Assembly: GCA_031376425.1 (NCBI GenBank)
Contig: JANMDR010000157.1
Coordinates: forward strand, 1-28,110
Direction: 5' to 3'
Source: JANMDR01 sp031376425
GTDB taxonomy: Bacteria; Pseudomonadota; Gammaproteobacteria; Burkholderiales; Usitatibacteraceae
Length of the DNA: 28,110 nt
Below the pieces are notes generated by a model. That model worked only from the letters and a program-made list of their open reading frames with translations, was not told the origin of the DNA and ran no database searches. The translations under genes were made by a program, and so were the position numbers. The first letter of the stretch is position 1. The number at the start of each line of letters is the position of its first letter. Positions 23,719 through 28,110 of this stretch are shown here, in pieces.

Positions 23719-23751
23719 TAAGACGCCAACGCTGCTGAAAGTACGACATTT
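23719..23751 (-). promoter_or_regulatory. ECF-type promoter element C (upstream of 261-aa/721-aa operon)
   Basis: AAATGTCGTA (23751-23742, - strand), 16 bases, then CGTCTTA (23725-23719). The predicted start near 23712 gives a leader of about 38 bases opening with a GACAC/GTGTC stem (23710-23695). An A-rich run precedes the upstream box. It lies between the kinase stop and the first exported-protein gene. Confidence 0.8.
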
Positions 23752-23853
23752 TTTATTTCTCGGGCTACCTCGTGTGTCTATATATAGTAAAAAACGTACG
23801 AAAAATAGGCGGCGGATACCCTAAATATCGCCATCTCCTGCGTATTTTTTGGG

Positions 23854-26800
23854 CTAAAACCCAAACCAAATAGGAGCCAACGGCAGACGGGCTGTGCGCC
23901 GGGCGTTAGCTTCGAGCGTGGTTAGGGCCGCTAATGCCGCGGATTTGTTGTCACGGGCTGCCACGAGGCTATCAATATAGTTAAAGGTTTCGTGAATGGG
24001 ATGGGTTGCGGAAAAACGGGCTTTGGCTAGACTGCGTACGGTTTGCATTTCTTTTTGCGCGGCATCGTATTGGCCGTCTAGTGCCATCAAGTAGGCGTTG
24101 ACCGCGCGAGCAGTGGCGACGCCCGCAAAGCTTGGTAGTTTGGCGAGTTTGTCGATTTCTGCAAATGCTGCTGCTAGGTTGCCTTTGCGGGCTTGAATGA
24201 TGGCTGCAGCCACGGTGATGTTGTAGCCTTCTGGTGTGCCCTGGCTTAAGTTTAGCGCTTTGCTTAAGGCGTTCAAGCGACCGGCGATAGCCTGTGCTTC
24301 TCCGATGTTGCCTGCGTCAATGGTGATGGAAAGCAGAGTGCTTAAGGTGCGTAGAACGTTACGTTGCGGTGGCTCGTCGCTGGCAGTTAAGTTTGCGCGC
24401 GCACGTTTAAAGTTTTGCTCGGCTAGCGCACTATCGCCCGACAAGGTGGCGCAGTAGGCAGTTTTTGAAAATACGTCTACTGTTAAAGCATGAGACTCGC
24501 TGCTGGCACGCACGCGTAGTTCGCCTAAACGGTTGTATTGCGCGGCGCATTCGTGATAGCGGCCTTGCAGACGCAGCATTTCTCCGGCAAACCACATGCT
24601 ACGCAGGGTAATTTCGGCTTGGTCGCCGAGCAGTGCGATGCTATCGGCAATGACGCCTTCCATACGGCTGCTGGCTTCGGCAAAATTGCCGGTTCGGCCA
24701 AAACCAACTGCCAAATTATTGCGAATGGTAAGAGCATCGGCTTTGCGACCGCTGGGTGGGTTCTTTAAGAGCGGTTCTATGCTTTTTAAAATCTCTACTT
24801 CTTCTTTAGCTTTTCCTTGTCCAGAATACACTACGGCGCGCGCGTTTTCCACCTCAGCAAATGCCCAGCTTTTGTCGCCTAAAGTGCCAATAATTTCAGC
24901 GCGTAACGAAGCTAACAGTTGTTCTGCTTCCGCAAATTTGCCTTGTTTTTGCAGTGCGTAAGACCAGTTGATAATGCCCTTAGCCAATATTTCACCGCTG
25001 GGCGATTCCACGGCCCTTAATATTGGGATGACTATTTCATAACTACGCACTGCGTCAGCGAAGAGTTCATTGTCCGCTTCGGCTTGCGCTTGGATGAAGC
25101 GGATGCGTGCATAGGCTACCGACGCTACGCCATGCTTGCTCTCAGCAGCGCGGCTGGCGGCGATAAGCAAGGGCAGGGCGGTTGCTGGTTGCGATAACGA
25201 TACGTAAGTTTTGCCCAGCACGGTCTGCATTTCTGCTAGGGTTTCGGGTTGGTTGGCAAATTGGGTGTTGACGTTTTTAGCGCCAGCGTCAAGCACTTCG
25301 CGTAAGGTCAATTTGTCGCCTTTTATCCGTTCTGGGTCGGCAGATTCGAATAGCGTAACTAAATATTGGCTTACGGCGGTGGCTTTGGCCGCTTCAGATT
25401 TCGCGGCTTGACTGGCATTGGCCGCCACCCCTTCAGCCGCACGCGACTTGACTTCGTTGGTAATGGCAAGTTTTGCCGATGCACGGGCGGCAGCTGCGTT
25501 TTGTTCGGCTAATTTTTCCGCGTGAATGGCGTTGGCTTTAGCGGCTTCACTGTCGGCCAGTGCCGACGTAGTTTGTGCAGTGGCAATTTCAGCTAAGCGC
25601 CGTTGGGCGATGGCGGTTTCGCGCTCACTATCCGCGCGTTTGGCCTCCAAGTTCGCGCGCGTGGCTTCATCATTTGCACGCACGGTTTGCATCCGTGCGA
25701 CCACCATGCCGATATTTACCGCAACAAATGCTGCTGTGCCAACAATGGCGAGCGCTTTGTTGCGCTTAAACCAAAGCTTGGTCATGTATTGCCAATTGCC
25801 GCGCCGGGCAAGTACCGGCTGGTTGTTAAGCCAGCGATGCAAGTCACTCGCTAATGCGCTTACAGTAAGGTATCGGTCGGCAGGGTTTTTACGCAACGCT
25901 TTGGCGACAATAGCTTCTAAATCACCGCGCGCATTTTGTGCGTCTATAGGGCAGGCAGATTTATTTTTACTGCTTTCGAGTGCTTTGCTGATGCTGAGTG
26001 CTTCGGTGTGGATAATGGCGTGTTCAATCGCCGCGCGACCGCCCTCATTTTTGAATGGCAGAGTGCCAGTAAGGCCTTCGAACAACATTACGCCGATAGA
26101 AAATACATCAACACCCACACTGGTTGCTTCGCCCGTAATTTGCTCTGGCGCACAGTAGCCCAAGGTATAGCCGCGCCCATTTAGGCGGGTGAGCGCGGTT
26201 TGGGTATCAACATCCTCTTCCGTTTCGGCAATGAGTTTGGCAATGCCAAAATCAAGCAAAGCAGGCTCGCCTGCAGCGTTTACCAGCACGTTATTGGGCT
26301 TCAAATCCCGATGCACAATCAGCTGGCTATGGGCATGTTCTGTGGCTCTACAGACTTTTAGTAATAAATTTACGCGATCCACAACCCGTGGCGCATGTGC
26401 TACAGCCCAAGTGGTGATGGGTGTGCCGTTGATGTGTTCCATTACCAAATAAGGCTCGCCCATATGGGTGCCGGCATCAAGCATGCGGGCGATACCCGGA
26501 TGCGTTAAGCGCGCCAGCAAGCGCCGCTCACGTAAGAAGCGATCAACAATTTGGCCTTGCCCATCACTAAGCGAAGTGCCTTGTAAACCGAGGTCTGCAC
26601 GTAAAAATTTAATAGCGGCACGACCTTCAAATAGGCTATCGGCTCGCTGTGCCAGCCACACTTCACCCATGCCGCCTTCACCAATTTTATGCAGAAGTTG
26701 CCACGGCCCTACCGCCTCACCCGCTGCCAAGTTTGAGGTTTTTGTCGCAGTGGCGGTAGCTAAATGGGCGGTAAATTCCTGTGCAGCTGCACCGCCAATT

Positions 26801-27021
26801 TTTAAGTTAGTTTGCGCATGGCTATTGGCATGGTCGTAATCGGCAAGCATTTTTGTAACCACAACAACATCATCTGGGGAATTTGAAGAAAGGGCGGCAA
26901 GCCAATTTATTCGGGCATTTTCAGATAGATCGCAGGCCTCATCAAAGAGTGCCGCGCGGCGCTGCCACGCTGCTTGATCGATAGATTTAGACGAAGCTTC
27001 AGATGCTGCGTTGTTGTTCAC
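23854..27021 (-). CDS. Membrane Ser/Thr protein kinase with C-terminal TPR-like region
   Basis: A 1055-residue Hanks-type kinase starting at GTG 27021. The kinase domain (about 105-400) shows the glycine loop IGEGGMGEVW (113-122), ATP lysine 138 (AAIKF), catalytic loop HRDLKPNN (237-244, Asp239), DFG 257-259 and APE 291-293, so it should be active. A single membrane helix spans about 423-444 after a basic stretch (KLWFKRNK). Beyond it are an Ala/Glu-rich coiled coil (450-560) and TPR-like helical repeats to the end, predicted to lie in the periplasm and to sense or bind partners. Its start overlaps the sigma stop by four bases (GTGA), so the two are translated together. This pairing is known for ECF groups linked to Ser/Thr kinases. 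Confidence 0.93.
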   Translation of the reverse strand: MNNNAASEASSKSIDQAAWQRRAALFDEACDLSENARINWLAALSSNSPDDVVVVTKMLADYDHANSHAQTNLKIGGAAAQEFTAHLATATATKTSNLAAGEAVGPWQLLHKIGEGGMGEVWLAQRADSLFEGRAAIKFLRADLGLQGTSLSDGQGQIVDRFLRERRLLARLTHPGIARMLDAGTHMGEPYLVMEHINGTPITTWAVAHAPRVVDRVNLLLKVCRATEHAHSQLIVHRDLKPNNVLVNAAGEPALLDFGIAKLIAETEEDVDTQTALTRLNGRGYTLGYCAPEQITGEATSVGVDVFSIGVMLFEGLTGTLPFKNEGGRAAIEHAIIHTEALSISKALESSKNKSACPIDAQNARGDLEAIVAKALRKNPADRYLTVSALASDLHRWLNNQPVLARRGNWQYMTKLWFKRNKALAIVGTAAFVAVNIGMVVARMQTVRANDEATRANLEAKRADSERETAIAQRRLAEIATAQTTSALADSEAAKANAIHAEKLAEQNAAAARASAKLAITNEVKSRAAEGVAANASQAAKSEAAKATAVSQYLVTLFESADPERIKGDKLTLREVLDAGAKNVNTQFANQPETLAEMQTVLGKTYVSLSQPATALPLLIAASRAAESKHGVASVAYARIRFIQAQAEADNELFADAVRSYEIVIPILRAVESPSGEILAKGIINWSYALQKQGKFAEAEQLLASLRAEIIGTLGDKSWAFAEVENARAVVYSGQGKAKEEVEILKSIEPLLKNPPSGRKADALTIRNNLAVGFGRTGNFAEASSRMEGVIADSIALLGDQAEITLRSMWFAGEMLRLQGRYHECAAQYNRLGELRVRASSESHALTVDVFSKTAYCATLSGDSALAEQNFKRARANLTASDEPPQRNVLRTLSTLLSITIDAGNIGEAQAIAGRLNALSKALNLSQGTPEGYNITVAAAIIQARKGNLAAAFAEIDKLAKLPSFAGVATARAVNAYLMALDGQYDAAQKEMQTVRSLAKARFSATHPIHETFNYIDSLVAARDNKSAALAALTTLEANARRTARLPLAPIWFGF

Positions 27022-27626
27022 GATTTGTGTTCCACAAGTGTTTCCAATAAGGTTTTAGCTTTTACCCAATCGCGATCAATAGTGCGGCTGGCTACATTGC
27101 GTAGGCTTGCTATATCAGCAACTGACAAGCCCGCAAAGTAACGCAGTTCAACTAATTCGTAGAGTGCCGCATCAATTTTTTTTAACTCTTCAAGAGCCGC
27201 ATCCAGTAAAAACCAGTTATCGCCTCCAGTCGTGGGGGTGTTGCTCAGTGATTCCGCGTGGGAAAGCGTGACGTGCAGATAGTCCCCGCCGCGTTTTTCG
27301 GCAGCGCGTTCACGCAAATGGTCGAGCACCGCAGAACGCAATACTTTACCGACGTAAGCAAAAAACTGCGCGCGAGATTCACCACACAGGCCATCACGAT
27401 CAGCCATGCGTAGAAAACCTTCATTTACAAGCGCTGTTGTATTTAAGCTAGTGACTCCACCGGCTGCAAACAGTCTTGATCGAGCTAAACGCTTGATTTC
27501 AGGATAAAGCAGTGCATAGAGTTGGCCTGTGGCCCCGGGCACACCTGCTCGCACGGCATTCAGCAGATTGGCTACAGAGCCGTGCCCACTGTTTTCACTA
27601 GTTCCGTCGTTATGTTCTGTTTGCAT
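27018..27626 (-). CDS. ECF-type RNA polymerase sigma factor (Sigma70_ECF / TIGR02999-like)
   Basis: The 202-residue protein has sigma region 2 (about 18-110; LYALLYPEIKRLARSRL, RAQFFAYVGKVLRSAVLDHL) and region 4 (142-198; LVELRYFAGLSVADIASLRNVASRTIDRDWVKAK), joined by a short linker. This fits the TIGR02999/ECF43-like group, in which the sigma gene is typically beside a Ser/Thr kinase and there is no anti-sigma gene, as here. In region 2.2 the usual acidic DAED patch before LVQE is replaced by Asn62-Thr63-Thr64-Ala65 (LNTTALVNEGFLRM). That predicts poor core binding unless a threonine is phosphorylated. The ribosome site is weak (GGCGGA). Elements A-C are its likely targets, but none lies upstream of its own gene. 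Confidence 0.9.
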   Translation of the reverse strand: MQTEHNDGTSENSGHGSVANLLNAVRAGVPGATGQLYALLYPEIKRLARSRLFAAGGVTSLNTTALVNEGFLRMADRDGLCGESRAQFFAYVGKVLRSAVLDHLRERAAEKRGGDYLHVTLSHAESLSNTPTTGGDNWFLLDAALEELKKIDAALYELVELRYFAGLSVADIASLRNVASRTIDRDWVKAKTLLETLVEHKS

Positions 27627-27772
27627 ATTGAATCCGCCAACCCAGAAAATTTTACGTAGCTGCTGCGAGTTTTGATGCGCGGACGCCTAAAGAAATCACA
27701 ACGCAGATCGCAACGATTTCAGCAAAGTGTAGCTTAAGTTTAGATTCAACGGAATGTTCTTAATTTGTAAAA

Positions 27773-27785
27773 CGCATACTATGCG
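27773..27785. repeat. Inverted repeat CGCATA-C-TATGCG
   Basis: Perfect 6-bp arms around one base, 147 bases upstream of the sigma start. Possible operator; too short to be sure. Confidence 0.4.
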
Positions 27786-27814
27786 CAAGCAAAAAAACTT
27801 AGTTTGTCATTATA

Positions 27815-27828
27815 TTTGATATATCAAA
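27815..27828. promoter_or_regulatory. Perfect 14-bp palindrome TTTGATATATCAAA next to a TATAAT box
   Basis: The palindrome directly abuts a - strand TATAAT (27814-27809) and so would lie in the spacer of a promoter reading toward the sigma gene, a classical operator position. That promoter would give a long leader of about 175 bases. The -35 match is poor. Confidence 0.35.
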
Positions 27829-28032
27829 GTGATCTATGGAAAAAAACTTTTTGCGTAATTTTATTAGTGCGTTCAAGATGGCTGTATTTAGCGAGCCTTC
27901 AGCATAATTAGAATAAACTGATTTAATTCAATTGCTGACTCAATTTGACTTTAAATTCCATTATGAAATAGGCGGTACAAATAACGCAAACACGGTATGG
28001 CGCACGGATTGACAACTCTGCTTTAATACTAT

Positions 28033-28042
28033 GCTGTACAGC
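28033..28042. repeat. Palindrome GCTGTACAGC
   Basis: A perfect 10-bp palindrome 18 bases after a + strand TTGACA (28009-28014). It could be an operator for a gene to the right of the window. Confidence 0.3.
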
Positions 28043-28070
28043 GTACTGTCGAATGAAGGCTAGGTTTAAA

Positions 28071-28110
28071 GATGGTTTAGAAGGATGGTTCAGGGGCGGT
28101 TCAAGGATGG
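28071..28110 (+). repeat. Degenerate GATGGTT / GGTTCA / GGATGG repeats at the window edge
   Basis: Four loosely repeated units of about 10-13 bases (ATGGTT, ATGGTT, CGGTTC, GGATGG) run into the end of the window. Too little is visible to classify them. Confidence 0.3.

Larger units (their letters stand above)
27627..28110. other. AT-rich intergenic region upstream of the sigma-kinase operon
   Basis: No convincing gene in 484 bases; a 23-codon frame at 27838 lacks a ribosome site. It contains two inverted repeats and a palindrome (listed separately), a TATAAT on the - strand at 27814-27809 without a good -35 box, and a TTGACA on the + strand at 28009-28014 whose best -10 candidate (TATGCT) is 15 bases on. 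The right edge carries degenerate repeats. No copy of promoter elements A-C is present. Confidence 0.6.

Noticed and set aside
25526..26158. 210-codon + strand frame opposite the kinase
   Set aside because: It covers conserved kinase motifs on the other strand (DFG, APE region), so it is a shadow.
27838..27909. 23-codon + strand frame in the right intergenic region
   Set aside because: No ribosome site, AT-rich context, no recognisable feature.
28071..28110. tRNA T-arm (GGTTCAAGGAT)
   Set aside because: It resembles a T-loop only superficially, with no acceptor, D or anticodon arms around it.

Overview
The window looks like a piece of betaproteobacterial chromosome, most likely Burkholderiales or a relative. 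This is inferred from gene order and protein character: the run leuC-leuD-leuB-asd-fimV-truA-trpF-trpB-trpA-accD is a typical betaproteobacterial arrangement. No rRNA, tRNA, CRISPR array or transposase was recognised.

Region 1 (1-12819, + strand) is housekeeping. The tail of leuC, leuD and leuB make leucine, and asd feeds the aspartate-family amino acids. fimV encodes a large inner-membrane hub protein with LysM and TPR-like ends and is closed by a strong intrinsic terminator. truA modifies tRNA. trpF-trpB-trpA are overlapping tryptophan genes, accD is the carboxyltransferase beta subunit of acetyl-CoA carboxylase, and a DinG/YoaA-type iron-sulphur helicase ends the block.

Region 2 (12903-27626, all - strand) is accessory and is the interesting part. 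At its upstream end an ECF-type sigma factor overlaps, by four bases, a 1055-residue membrane Ser/Thr kinase whose C-terminal half is a TPR-like sensor region predicted to lie outside the inner membrane. Below them are eight genes for exported proteins: a three-repeat protein (261 aa), large cysteine-rich (721 aa) and small (175 aa) unknowns, a 215-aa and a 582-aa unknown, a DUF3617 protein, a CsgG-like protein, and a divergent 1022-aa secretin with a long extra C-terminal region.

The main discovery is a promoter-like element repeated three times, AAATGTCGTA-N16-CGTCTTA. Both boxes are identical and the spacing is exact in all copies. It lies just upstream of exactly three start codons on the - strand (genes at 17343, 19899 and 23674) and so splits the eight exported-protein genes into three transcription units. 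The natural hypothesis is that the linked sigma factor reads these elements. The sigma factor also has its usual acidic region-2.2 patch replaced by Asn-Thr-Thr-Ala, as expected of sigma factors activated by threonine phosphorylation (EcfP/PknT of Vibrio parahaemolyticus). Together this suggests a self-contained circuit: envelope signal, kinase, phospho-sigma, then three operons that build an envelope or secretion assembly.

Region 3 (27627-28110) is a 484-base AT-rich gap with several perfect palindromes, possible operators for the sigma-kinase operon, and degenerate GGTT/GGATGG repeats at the right edge. No gene is supported there.
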